A stretch of DNA of 51,711 nucleotides from Legionellaceae bacterium. Lineage in GTDB: Bacteria; Pseudomonadota; Gammaproteobacteria; Legionellales; Legionellaceae. Below, in pieces: positions 7,822 through 17,017 of the stretch (position 1 is its first letter; every line of letters begins with the position of its first letter). The notes under the pieces were generated by a model. It made no database searches. It saw nothing but the letters and a program-made list of their open reading frames with translations, and was not told the DNA's origin. Position numbers and translations under genes: made by a program. The stretch lies in NCBI GenBank assembly GCA_029212465.1, contig JARGNV010000007.1, positions 38,700-90,410 on the forward strand. Direction: 5' to 3'.

Positions 7822-9240
7822 TCAAAAAATGAAAAACTTGGTTATTGTAGAACCTGCAGCGGCAAGCTCAATCGCTGCAAAGCGGGCACTGCGAGTCACC
7901 CCGTCATCGGCAACACTCGCAATCAAGGCAGATGAGCCATATGTGACACTTGCGCCGGCAAGCCCTACCGCAAAAGTATCGACTTCCGCCGTCCGTATAA
8001 TATCTGCTTCAGCAGCAAGAAGCGCTCGCTCCCGCGTGCTCATTGCACCAGAAATAGCGGTTACACCCACATCAAGTGTTGCTATATCCGTGCAAACACT
8101 ATCATTATCCGTAACCTCACACGAAAGCAACTTGTTATCTATAGCTGTTACAAAAACGTGCTCTGTTTGATATTGAGGGTGAACCATGTTAACCAAATTG
8201 CCTCCAGCATACGTAACATTCAGCGCTGTACAGGTGCTATCTGTTAAGTTCCCTGAAGTAGTCACCATCGGCCAGCTACAAGAAAACACTGCTCCCGTTG
8301 AACTGGATGCAAGCGTAAGTTTCTGATTGGTGCCTGCCCCAGCTACAATGTAGTCTACACCCGCAGCTGCTACATCTGCTCCAGTAAAGCGCACACGGTC
8401 GTCCTCTTCGCTCAAGCGAGCGTCCGACTCAATCACATAAAAATGTGCCTCCCCTACAGTATCCAATGCTAAAACCCCACCATAATTGGGTGTCACTGCC
8501 ATATCAACATAAGTATCTGTCACAGGCGTGTTTTGGCAAGTATTAAAAGCCCCGATTAAACCTGTTGTCATATTAAGTGGGCATGAGCGCATAAAGGTGC
8601 CTGTCGGCCCCGCCGTCCAAGCAAATACTTGTCCTATCATAGGGGCCCATGCCGCCACTCCCGTGCCTTGGAAGCTTATTGGCTCGTCAGCAATAACAGC
8701 CAAGCGCTCATCTGAAGTTTGCCTTGCAGAAGCAAGCATTGTGAATCCATCAGCATCAATCGATTGCACCTCCACTCTAGGATTTGTTGTCAAGGTAAAT
8801 TTTTCACCCGCCCCTTGCCCCAGTATCTCTCTTTCATCTTGGGTCATGCCCCCAAGCGCAAGCTGCACTGTACTTGTTTGAGGACCACCATTAGTGCTCA
8901 ACGCAAATGGCATATGGTGTTGGCTAGGGGGACATAGTGCGCTATTAATGCCTTTGCAGCCAGGAGAAAAGAGCGTGCTCGACCGACGAACACTGCCGGA
9001 AGAAGCCCTGAGTTCTATGTAATCACGTTCCGCTATAAACCAATTGATTGCAGATATACCAACTGAGGGAGCAACCTGCACATAATAACTCTTATCATCT
9101 AGAAGCAAAGGGTTCAGACTAAACACAATGTTTCTACCCACCACTATCGATTCAAATATATTTGTTGATTGTGCTTGAGGCGCGGTTATGGGGAGCATCA
9201 AAGCCGTTGGTAATGCATACGCAAGTAATCGTTTTATCAT
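7822..9240 (-). CDS. Secreted protein of an unrecognised Cys-containing family (copy 1), 472 aa
   Basis: The start at 9240 (MIKRLLAYALP...) is chosen because AAGGA lies upstream and a clean signal peptide ending QAQ follows; the mature protein should be periplasmic or exported. It is clearly paralogous to the 519-residue gene at 15371-16930. Shared features are the signal peptide start MIKRLLAY, TNIF-x-x-IV-x-GR, a LNP motif, IGIS/VGIS-x-I-x-W, CKG...LC, LALGG, MRSC...C-x-NTPV...TY...VTPN, VTA-x-DNKLL-x-C, and a terminal IF. Successive beta-rich modules with paired cysteines suggest a disulfide-stabilised propeller-like or beta-sandwich fold, but I recognise no family. It begins 74 bp after the RND permease stop on the same strand, so it may be the fourth gene of the pump operon. 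Confidence 0.8.
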   Translation of the reverse strand: MIKRLLAYALPTALMLPITAPQAQSTNIFESIVVGRNIVFSLNPLLLDDKSYYVQVAPSVGISAINWFIAERDYIELRASSGSVRRSSTLFSPGCKGINSALCPPSQHHMPFALSTNGGPQTSTVQLALGGMTQDEREILGQGAGEKFTLTTNPRVEVQSIDADGFTMLASARQTSDERLAVIADEPISFQGTGVAAWAPMIGQVFAWTAGPTGTFMRSCPLNMTTGLIGAFNTCQNTPVTDTYVDMAVTPNYGGVLALDTVGEAHFYVIESDARLSEEDDRVRFTGADVAAAGVDYIVAGAGTNQKLTLASSSTGAVFSCSWPMVTTSGNLTDSTCTALNVTYAGGNLVNMVHPQYQTEHVFVTAIDNKLLSCEVTDNDSVCTDIATLDVGVTAISGAMSTRERALLAAEADIIRTAEVDTFAVGLAGASVTYGSSALIASVADDGVTRSARFAAIELAAAGSTITKFFIF

Positions 9241-9314
9241 ATGACCTATTCCTTTTGGTTTATTATCGACACATATCATGTAAGCAAAGTCTTGCTCGCA
9301 CAACATACACTTTT

Positions 9315-12300
9315 TTATGCCTCCGATACACTGCCGTCAGGCTCAGCCACTTTCTTTGGCCAAAACCTTTCTTGCAAGGTTTGGAGTGTGACATAAAATA
9401 CCGGTACAAAAATAACTGATAAACAGGTTGAAGCAAGCATTCCGCTGCTGACGGCAATGCCAATGGAGCGTCTTGCATTAGCACCTGCGCCACTCGCAAA
9501 AACAAGCGGCATCATTCCCAAAATAAAGGCAAATGATGTCATCAAAATAGGTCTAAATCGTATTCGAGCGCCAGTCAGTGCCGCCTCAATGATGGATTTA
9601 TGATGCAACTCTCGCTCTTCTCTTGCTACTTCTACAATTAAAATCGCATTTTTTGCAGCAAGCGCAATTAATAGCAAAATACCAATTTGTGTATACATAT
9701 TATTTGAAATTTTTAATACCAGTAGCACTAAAACCGTTCCAACCAGCGCGAGCGGCACACTAAAAATAACCGATAGTGACGTCACCCAGTTTTCATACTG
9801 ACCTGCCAAAATTAAATACACCAAAATCAAAGACAACATAAAAATGTAATAACTCATGTTTCCGGCGACTTTTTCTTGATAAGCCGTGCCGGTCCATTCA
9901 AATGACATGCCTTTGGGTAAGATTTGATGTGCTAATTGCTCTAAAACATCAATCGCCTGCCCTGAGCTATACCCACTCGCGGCCATGCCATAAATATTAC
10001 TAGATGGATACAGGTTATATAACGAAATGATGGATGGTCCAACATCTGAATACATATCCGTTAAAGTGCCTAAAGGCACCATTTCGCCTTTATCATTGCG
10101 TACGTAATAATTTCGCACATCATCAATGGTCATGCGCGAGTCAGCATCAGCCTGCACATACACCTGAAAAACTTGTCCAAACTTTGCAAAAAGATTCACA
10201 TAAGACGACCCCAAATAAGTTTCGAGTGCATTCGTTGCATCGCCCACCGAAACCCCAAGTGACTCTGCTTTTTGCCTGTCAATTGGTGCTGATAACTGTG
10301 GCGCGCGGGCCCTGAAAGAAGTCATTAGGTTTTCAAGTTCGGGGCGCTTTTCAGCTTCTTTTAGTAATGCATCGGTGGCATTTTGCAGTTTTTCATAATC
10401 AAAGCTGCCATCAGTAAGCTGCACCTGCATCTGGTAGCCACCCGATAGGCCAAGCCCCTGAATAGGCGGTGGCACAACAGCCATCACTTTAGCGCCCAAT
10501 GTTTTTTTTGCAATATCACTCAACGCATCATAAAGTGACCTTAAATCTCCATGTTTGCCACGCCTACCCCAATCTTTAAATACAATATACAAAGTGCCAC
10601 CATTGGCAAGTGTTGCACTATTATCAAGCAACGAAATCCCTGCAATACCAACAACATTTTTAACAGCTTCTAGTTTTTCTACTTCTGTCGTTAAACGTCC
10701 AAGCATTGCCTTTGTGCGCTCTAGGGAGGCACCGTCTGGTAGCTGTACATTCAGCATCATATAGCCTTGGTCTTCAATGGGTACAAACCCTGTCGGAATA
10801 CGCGTAAGCCCGATGATGGCAAGTAAAACCAGTACCCCTCCAATTAAACACATTTTGCCACTACGATGAATCACATCCTCGACATAATGGATATAACGTT
10901 TTTCAAGTGGATAATAAAAGTTGTCAAATGTACGAAACACAATGTTTTTACGCTTATTCTCATCAACAGGCGTAAGCCACATCGCGCACTGTGTAGGTTT
11001 TAAACTCACTGCATTAATGGCACTAATAAATGCGGTGGCTGCAATCACTAACGCAAACTGCGCATACATAGCGCCCGTTAACCCAGGAATAAAGCCGGCC
11101 GGCACAAAAACTGCCATCAGTACCAAGGTAATACCAATAATAGGCCCCATAAGCTCCGACATTGCTAAAATAGATGCTTTTTTGGGACTGTGCTTTTGCT
11201 CTATTTTTTGGGTGACCCCTTCAACAATGACAATGGCATCGTCAATGACAATACCAATTGCAAGTACCAACGCAAATAAAGTCAGCAGATTAATAGAATA
11301 GCTCAGCAAAAGCATCGCAAAAAAAGCACCGATAATGGTAACGGGCACCGTGGTTGCAGGCACCAATGTGGCACGTGAGTTTTGTAAAAACAGTAAAATA
11401 ACCAGTAATACCAAGAAACCTGCTTCATACAACGTGTGATAGACCTCATCAATCGAGGCTTTCACAAACACCGTGGTATCAAATGGAATGTTATATTCTA
11501 AGCCTGGCGGAAATTTTTCCGCCATTTTCGCAACCGTCTCTCGCACAGTTTTTGCCACATCAAGGGCATTTGCCTCAGGCAGCTGGTAAATAGCAATCGC
11601 CGCTGTTGGCTTATTGTTGAGTGTTGCAAACTGATTATAACTCGATGCACCCAGTTCAACGCGCCCCACATCACGAATACGAATAATGCGCGCGCTACGC
11701 GTACTGTCCTTTGTATTCGTAAACTTTGCGGTTTGATTTGGGTTGGTTGCATCACTTTTAACAATAATATCGCCAAACTTATCAACATCGGCAATTTGAC
11801 CCGGCACATTCACTGTAAACTGATACGCTTGTTTGCCATCATCAGGCGGCCCACCAATTTGGCCTGCAGACACTTGCTTATTTTGATTGCTGATGGCATT
11901 CAGTACATCACTTGGGTTCAGTGAATAGGCGTACATCTTTTTAGGATCAAGCCACACACGCATGGCATAAGTACCGGCTCCAAACACCCCAACGTTCCCC
12001 ACGCCCGGCAGGCGCGCCAACTCATTTTGCATGTTGATGGTTGCATAGTTATTTAAAAACAATCCGTCATATTCGCCATTTTTGGCACTTAAAGTAACAA
12101 ACTGCAAAACTGCCGTTGATTTCTTCTGTACCACAACCCCTTGCTTTTGTACTGAGTCAGGCAGCTGTGCCATGGCCGCTTGTACACGGCTTTGCACCAG
12201 CACTTGCGCAAAATTCATGTCAGTACCAATTTTAAACGTAATGATAAGGGTATAGTTACCACCATTGGTGTTCGTCGACTGCATATACAGCATGTCTTCG

Positions 12301-12518
12301 ACCCCATTCACTTGTTTCTCAATTGGGAGTGCTACTGTTTTAATGAGTGTTTTTGCATCCGCTCCAGGATACGTGGTTGTCACCTGAATTGTGGGGGGCA
12401 CAATTTCAGGATACTGCGATACCGGAAGCACTTTCATTGCAATGACACCTAAAAACACAATGACAATCGCAATAACATTTGATAATACAGGGCGCTCAAT
12501 AAAAAACTTAGAAATCAT
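9315..12518 (-). CDS. RND efflux permease, HAE1 (AcrB/MexB) family
   Basis: Inner-membrane proton-driven drug/solute antiporter of 1067 residues, the normal length for AcrB-type pumps. It has the N-terminal MISKFFIERPVLSNV helix, the PGADA motif, and both proton-relay sites: D426-D427 in GIVIDDAIVIVEG and the Lys of the AAKNAILIVE helix. An extra stretch of roughly 15 residues lies around residues 255-275 of the first porter region compared with AcrB. The start overlaps the adaptor stop by 4 bp (ATGA), so the genes are translationally coupled. It is the third gene of a leftward operon: outer-membrane lipoprotein, adaptor, permease. Substrates cannot be read from sequence, and no regulator gene is adjacent. 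Confidence 0.94.
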   Translation of the reverse strand: MISKFFIERPVLSNVIAIVIVFLGVIAMKVLPVSQYPEIVPPTIQVTTTYPGADAKTLIKTVALPIEKQVNGVEDMLYMQSTNTNGGNYTLIITFKIGTDMNFAQVLVQSRVQAAMAQLPDSVQKQGVVVQKKSTAVLQFVTLSAKNGEYDGLFLNNYATINMQNELARLPGVGNVGVFGAGTYAMRVWLDPKKMYAYSLNPSDVLNAISNQNKQVSAGQIGGPPDDGKQAYQFTVNVPGQIADVDKFGDIIVKSDATNPNQTAKFTNTKDSTRSARIIRIRDVGRVELGASSYNQFATLNNKPTAAIAIYQLPEANALDVAKTVRETVAKMAEKFPPGLEYNIPFDTTVFVKASIDEVYHTLYEAGFLVLLVILLFLQNSRATLVPATTVPVTIIGAFFAMLLLSYSINLLTLFALVLAIGIVIDDAIVIVEGVTQKIEQKHSPKKASILAMSELMGPIIGITLVLMAVFVPAGFIPGLTGAMYAQFALVIAATAFISAINAVSLKPTQCAMWLTPVDENKRKNIVFRTFDNFYYPLEKRYIHYVEDVIHRSGKMCLIGGVLVLLAIIGLTRIPTGFVPIEDQGYMMLNVQLPDGASLERTKAMLGRLTTEVEKLEAVKNVVGIAGISLLDNSATLANGGTLYIVFKDWGRRGKHGDLRSLYDALSDIAKKTLGAKVMAVVPPPIQGLGLSGGYQMQVQLTDGSFDYEKLQNATDALLKEAEKRPELENLMTSFRARAPQLSAPIDRQKAESLGVSVGDATNALETYLGSSYVNLFAKFGQVFQVYVQADADSRMTIDDVRNYYVRNDKGEMVPLGTLTDMYSDVGPSIISLYNLYPSSNIYGMAASGYSSGQAIDVLEQLAHQILPKGMSFEWTGTAYQEKVAGNMSYYIFMLSLILVYLILAGQYENWVTSLSVIFSVPLALVGTVLVLLVLKISNNMYTQIGILLLIALAAKNAILIVEVAREERELHHKSIIEAALTGARIRFRPILMTSFAFILGMMPLVFASGAGANARRSIGIAVSSGMLASTCLSVIFVPVFYVTLQTLQERFWPKKVAEPDGSVSEA

Positions 12519-13681
12519 TTGGTATTTTTCTCACTTGCCACGGGGTGCACCGCATTGCCTTCTGATGCACTCTGTAATCCATCCACAATCACGTTATCCG
12601 TTGCTCCAATACCACTTGCAATTGCACGTATCCCATTTTCAAGCGGGCCTAACTTAACGCGCTTGAGTACAACCATATTGTCTTTATTGACGGTTAAAAG
12701 ATAAGGGCCAATTTGGTCGTACTGAATCGCTGTTTCAGGCACTGTAAGGCTTTTCACAGGCGCTCCAAGCGCTATTTTAATTTGAACAAATAAACCAGGT
12801 AATAGTACCTCTTCGTCATTAGGCAGTAAGGCTCTAAACTCCAGTGTACCTGTTGATGCATTGAGTCCCGTATTAATAAAATCGAGTTTTCCTTTAAACT
12901 TATAGTCTCGACCTGTTGGTAATCTAATCTCAACAGGCACTTGCTTAATCACCTTCTCATCAATTTCTTCATCCCTAATAGATGCCCTTAAAATGATGAG
13001 ATCAATTTCATTTAAATTAAAATACACATAAATGGGGTTAAGCTGCTCAACCGTTGCCAATATAGTGGCCGCACCATGTCCCACTAAGTTGCCTTTATCG
13101 ATTAAGTGTCTGCCAATACGGCCATCAAAAGGCGCTTTAACCGTTGTATAGTCATAGTTCAGTTGCGCAACCACCAAGTTTTCTTTTGCTTTTTCAACCA
13201 TCGCTGTTGACGACTCACTTTTAGCACGCCATTTTTCAACGTTACTAAGAGAGGTCGCATTTTGTTTGTACATTTTCTTTTGGCGCACATACTCTAAAAC
13301 ATCATAGGTATGTATTGCCTCTTGTGCGACCAGCTCCGCTTTTGCTTCTTTGAGTTTTGCAAGATAAGACTCAGGTTCGATGATAAATAGCGCCTCATCT
13401 TTTTTCACAGGCGTGCCATCCACAAAATTGATTTGGTCGAGAAAGCCTTCTACACGTGCCACTAAGTCAACCGACTTAAAAGCAACTGTATTTCCAGTTT
13501 GTGTCACATACTCAGACATAGGTCTTACAACCGGGTGACTGACTTCAACTGTCGGAGGTGGAATTTTAACGGTGCGATATTTCGAGTTGTAATAATTAAT
13601 AATATTAATGATTAACAAAATAATCAGCGCAATCCGTGCCATTTGCTTATATTTTTCTGCCTTTGTTAAATCCATTTTCAT
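12515..13681 (-). CDS. RND periplasmic adaptor (MFP, AcrA-like)
   Basis: Membrane-fusion protein linking the inner-membrane pump to the outer-membrane channel. One N-terminal transmembrane anchor (about residues 16-36, IALIILLIINIINYY) precedes the barrel-sandwich and lipoyl halves, the alpha-hairpin (about 95-160, Lys/Ala/Glu-rich) and the beta-barrel and membrane-proximal domains, with the typical VKAPFDGRIG motif after the hairpin. Unlike AcrA it is anchored by a helix rather than by lipid. The preceding gene ends in TGA overlapping this ATG (13681) by one base; a GTG one codon upstream (13684) is also possible. It overlaps the permease by 4 bp. Confidence 0.92.
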   Translation of the reverse strand: MKMDLTKAEKYKQMARIALIILLIINIINYYNSKYRTVKIPPPTVEVSHPVVRPMSEYVTQTGNTVAFKSVDLVARVEGFLDQINFVDGTPVKKDEALFIIEPESYLAKLKEAKAELVAQEAIHTYDVLEYVRQKKMYKQNATSLSNVEKWRAKSESSTAMVEKAKENLVVAQLNYDYTTVKAPFDGRIGRHLIDKGNLVGHGAATILATVEQLNPIYVYFNLNEIDLIILRASIRDEEIDEKVIKQVPVEIRLPTGRDYKFKGKLDFINTGLNASTGTLEFRALLPNDEEVLLPGLFVQIKIALGAPVKSLTVPETAIQYDQIGPYLLTVNKDNMVVLKRVKLGPLENGIRAIASGIGATDNVIVDGLQSASEGNAVHPVASEKNTK

Positions 13682-15234
13682 CACCAGTTCGGAAGATAAA
13701 GTGTCTTAAATTTTTCCAGCCTTGTTTTTGGCACTTCATGATTTTGTTGCAACAATAAATTGCCCCAGCCCGTCCTTTTTGCCATTTCTTGCTTGATGTT
13801 TGCAGGAATGAAATCATCGTTACCTCGAATTTGCCAACCACCACCCAATGCGCGATATAAATTAACCAATGCTTTCGGTAGGTCGGTTTGCGCATTCACT
13901 AAGGATGTTTGGGTGTATAATTGTTGCTGCTGTGCATACAGCACCGAGGTATAACCTGTTTCACCCTCTTTATATTGAATTAAGGTGAGCTGTGTCGCTT
14001 TCATTGCCGCACGAACTGCCTCTTCATAATGTCTCACCATTTTTTTTGTTTCAATATAGCGTGTCATGTTATCTTGAACTTCTTTTTGAGCAATCAAAAT
14101 CACGTTCATATAATTGAGTAGCTTTTCTTGAAACAATGCATCTTGTGCCCGGACTAAATTTGTAAGTTGTCCATAGTTAAGAATGGGCCAATTAAGACCT
14201 GGGCCTGCAATAATGTTGCGATTCGACCAATTAAACATTTCGGACAATGTCGCACCACTAATTGTATTTCCTGCAAAATAAAAGCTACCACCCAAAGAAA
14301 ACGCAGGAAAAAGCTCTGCTTTTGTGGCACCAATGGTTTCAGACTGCGCCATTGCTTCAAGACGTGCTTGACTCACATCAGGACGTCTAACAAGCATTTC
14401 GCGAGGAATTCCCGCTTCAATTGACTGTGGTGCTTTTGGAATGCCATGTTGCTTTTTCAGTAAGGCATCCACCTCATTGGGTACTGTACCTAATAACACA
14501 GCTAATGCATCTTTTTGGGCCTGCAATTGGCTAACAAGCCCTGGTAAAATAGCTTTTGTTTCAGCAAGCTGTGTTTTTGCCTCTTCAACGTCTCGCAAGC
14601 TCACAGCGCCTGCACGGTAACGTGACGAGGTTAAGGCTAAACTGTTTTCTTGTAATGCAATATTTTGTTTCGTAATACGAATTAAAGTTTCGCTACCACG
14701 AATACCGACATAATGGTTTGCAATATCGGCGGTCATGCTGACCAAAGCATTATCATACGCTGCAACCGATGATAAAAAAGTGGCGTCATTCGAACGCACC
14801 GCACGACGATATTTACCCCAAAAATCACTCTCCCAATTGGCAGAAAAACCAAGGAGCGCTGCATCAAAACTATTGGGTAATACATCTTGTAGGTAAGAGC
14901 CTCCAATACGGTAGGCTAAATAGTTACCGTTCATTGTTTGCATTTGTGGATATAGCTTACCCACCGTTTTGGCCAACTGTGCACGAGACTGCAAAATATG
15001 CACGCCTGCCATTTGCAACGTTAAGTTGTTATGGTAACCGCAATAAATCAGTTGCGTGAGATTTGAGTCGTTAAATACATCCCACCACGCATCGTGTTTA
15101 AAGGCTTTCTCTTTGACAGAGGCATCCCTTTTAGCCCAATGTGCTGCAACTTTTGTCTCTGGCTCTTTGTAGTCAGGTCCAACCATACAGGCAGTGAGTA
15201 AACAGCATGTTAAAACAACCGCTCTTCTTTGCAT
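13681..15234 (-). CDS. Outer-membrane efflux lipoprotein (OprM/NodT family)
   Basis: TolC-superfamily channel of the OprM type, about 517 residues. The chosen ATG at 15234 starts a lipoprotein signal with lipobox LLTAC (Cys16), followed by the typical MVGPDYKEPE segment. The two halves of the family's helical barrel follow, with the LLVRRPDV-like motif of the second repeat (MLVRRPDVSQARLEA). The ribosome site is weak (AAAGG 14 bases away). Longer frames upstream would run into the terminator at 15310-15350 and are rejected. It is the first gene of the RND operon; a possible promoter (TTACTA, 16 bp, TAGTAT) lies between the terminator and this start. Confidence 0.92.
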   Translation of the reverse strand: MQRRAVVLTCCLLTACMVGPDYKEPETKVAAHWAKRDASVKEKAFKHDAWWDVFNDSNLTQLIYCGYHNNLTLQMAGVHILQSRAQLAKTVGKLYPQMQTMNGNYLAYRIGGSYLQDVLPNSFDAALLGFSANWESDFWGKYRRAVRSNDATFLSSVAAYDNALVSMTADIANHYVGIRGSETLIRITKQNIALQENSLALTSSRYRAGAVSLRDVEEAKTQLAETKAILPGLVSQLQAQKDALAVLLGTVPNEVDALLKKQHGIPKAPQSIEAGIPREMLVRRPDVSQARLEAMAQSETIGATKAELFPAFSLGGSFYFAGNTISGATLSEMFNWSNRNIIAGPGLNWPILNYGQLTNLVRAQDALFQEKLLNYMNVILIAQKEVQDNMTRYIETKKMVRHYEEAVRAAMKATQLTLIQYKEGETGYTSVLYAQQQQLYTQTSLVNAQTDLPKALVNLYRALGGGWQIRGNDDFIPANIKQEMAKRTGWGNLLLQQNHEVPKTRLEKFKTLYLPNW

Positions 15235-15309
15235 ATGGCGTAAGTTGAAACCTTTTCTTAGAATGATACTAACACGTAACAAAGCTTTAGTAAGCCTGTA
15301 ACACTTACT

Positions 15310-15350
15310 AAAAAACGAGCACGGTCTCAAAACACTTAATCCCGTGCTCG
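15310..15350 (-). terminator. Rho-independent terminator after the 519-aa secreted-protein gene
   Basis: CGAGCACGG (15316-15324) pairs perfectly with CCGTGCTCG (15342-15350); read leftward, the 9-bp stem is followed by a run of six T. It lies about 20 bp after the stop of the 519-aa gene and before the pump operon, so the upstream paralogue and the pump are probably separate transcripts. Confidence 0.88.
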
Positions 15351-15370
15351 CCTTTAAATTTCTTCAGTCA

Positions 15371-16930
15371 TTAAAAAATTCGAAGGCCTGTTACTGCTTG
15401 TGTAAAGCCCGGAACTGGCTTGAGCGAAGCACGCTCAAATGTCTCGTCTGCTGCGGCAAATTGAAGGCCAGCTACCATAAGGGTTGTACCATACACAGTG
15501 CTTTCTTCTGCAAGCCCCATTAGAATATCAAATTCAATGCTAAGAGACTGGCCTTCAGACGCAAAAGAATATCTTGGCTGCACAGCGTTAATAGGAGCTG
15601 AAAGCGTCGTTATTGCAGCATCTGTCGTTGCTACAGTTTCGCAGCTATAATCAAGGCTTCTTGTCGTTTGCTCCTGACAAGCAAGCAGTTTATTATCCAC
15701 GGCTGTTACAAAAAGATCAGCCCTTAAAAACATTGGTTGCACCATGCCATCTAAAGGCTCACTATATTGTAGATTAAACGAATCACAATGTGTGTTTACC
15801 TCTCCTGAAGCCGACATCTCGGGAGCGCTACACCGATACATACGCCCAACGGTTGAAGCCGTCAGAATCATGACAAGTTCTCGGTCAGAGTCATAGTCGG
15901 TAGCAAGCGTCCCTAAGCTCGCTGCAGCATACCTACTCGCACTAGGATTTGCCTCAAAAGAGACAAAATCAAAGGTCTCCTCTGAAGAGACAGACTCAGC
16001 GCTTTCACGCGCCCCGCCACTCGCAATAATCACGACAATCTCCCGACTCTCCCTTTCTAGAGTCGCATCACTGTTAATCAGTCGATACTCCACGCCGCCA
16101 CTATCATTCACCCAAACAGTTGCAGCAGCATTTGGCGTCACAGCGCCACTACGGTAAGTAGCATCAACTGGTGTGTTAGTACAAGATGAAGCGTCGGGCA
16201 GGCCCGCTTGATTAATAAGGCAAGAACGCATAGAACGCTTACCATCAGCCGACTCGGCCCAAACATAGATGGCTCCCAATGCAAGCACCGGCACCATAAC
16301 AGGAGGCACCGACCCCGCATCCGTACCTTCTGTTTCGCTAACCAACTTCCTATTCATGCTTTCTGTTCCGCTAAAAAGCTCCCTGTCTTGAGGGCTCGAA
16401 GCAATTGCAGCATTGCCGGTTTGTGCAAAAGACCCAAATGACACTGTGCCTTCGGTATCTCGTCTCGCTACGATTGCAGCGGGCTCTGTCTTAATGGGGA
16501 CTCTCTCAGCCTGAACACCCCCAAGCGCAACTCTCAGGTCAGCTATTTGTGAAGCCCCACCAAAAGTTATCATTAGCGGGGTATAAGACCGTGCTCCTCG
16601 AGCACATAACGGTGAAGATGGGAAGCCCTTACATGAAGTAGCACGCCCTCTCCAATCGCGCATAAGCCTATTTACTGGGGCTGGCCGAAAGTTTCCTTGC
16701 AGTCCACCACTATAAGGGGCATACCAGCCGATACTACTGATTCCAATCTGCCCCCCTATTCGTACATCATAACTCGTTTCCTGTGTTAAATTAGGATTTA
16801 AGTAAAGTTGGACGCTTCTGCCAAACACAATTGCAGAAAATATATTCGTGTTTTCAGCCGCCTGCATGGCAGGCATAGGCAACAACAATGCCGCAGGCAG
16901 CGTATATGCGAGTAGTCGTTTTATCATCAT
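15371..16930 (-). CDS. Secreted protein of an unrecognised Cys-containing family (copy 2), 519 aa
   Basis: Paralogue of the 472-aa protein at 7822-9240, with the same signal-peptide start (MIKRLLAY), the same conserved landmarks (TNIF, LNP, CKG, LALGG-like ALGG, MRSC, NTPV, VTPN, VTAVDNKLLAC) and a C-terminal RIF. I start it at ATG 16930, six bases after AAGGA; the next ATG (16927) is equally compatible with the paralogue. It is longer mainly through an insertion of Ser/Glu-rich sequence in the middle (around residues 300-340). Cysteines recur at intervals of roughly 25-60 residues, suggesting repeated beta modules closed by disulfides in the periplasm. It follows hemL by 87 bp on the same strand and ends at a strong terminator. 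Function unknown. Confidence 0.8.
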   Translation of the reverse strand: MMIKRLLAYTLPAALLLPMPAMQAAENTNIFSAIVFGRSVQLYLNPNLTQETSYDVRIGGQIGISSIGWYAPYSGGLQGNFRPAPVNRLMRDWRGRATSCKGFPSSPLCARGARSYTPLMITFGGASQIADLRVALGGVQAERVPIKTEPAAIVARRDTEGTVSFGSFAQTGNAAIASSPQDRELFSGTESMNRKLVSETEGTDAGSVPPVMVPVLALGAIYVWAESADGKRSMRSCLINQAGLPDASSCTNTPVDATYRSGAVTPNAAATVWVNDSGGVEYRLINSDATLERESREIVVIIASGGARESAESVSSEETFDFVSFEANPSASRYAAASLGTLATDYDSDRELVMILTASTVGRMYRCSAPEMSASGEVNTHCDSFNLQYSEPLDGMVQPMFLRADLFVTAVDNKLLACQEQTTRSLDYSCETVATTDAAITTLSAPINAVQPRYSFASEGQSLSIEFDILMGLAEESTVYGTTLMVAGLQFAAADETFERASLKPVPGFTQAVTGLRIF

Positions 16931-17017
16931 GGCAAGTCCTTTTGGTTGGTCAATCAATCCCTGGCGTCTGTTGACAATAATGCAAGAGCACATGCATTAC
17001 AAGCAATCCAGCAACGC

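Noticed and set aside
15235-15330. Longer N-terminus for the OprM-like lipoprotein
   Set aside because: It would begin inside the terminator hairpin at 15310-15350 and would push the lipoprotein signal away from the N-terminus.
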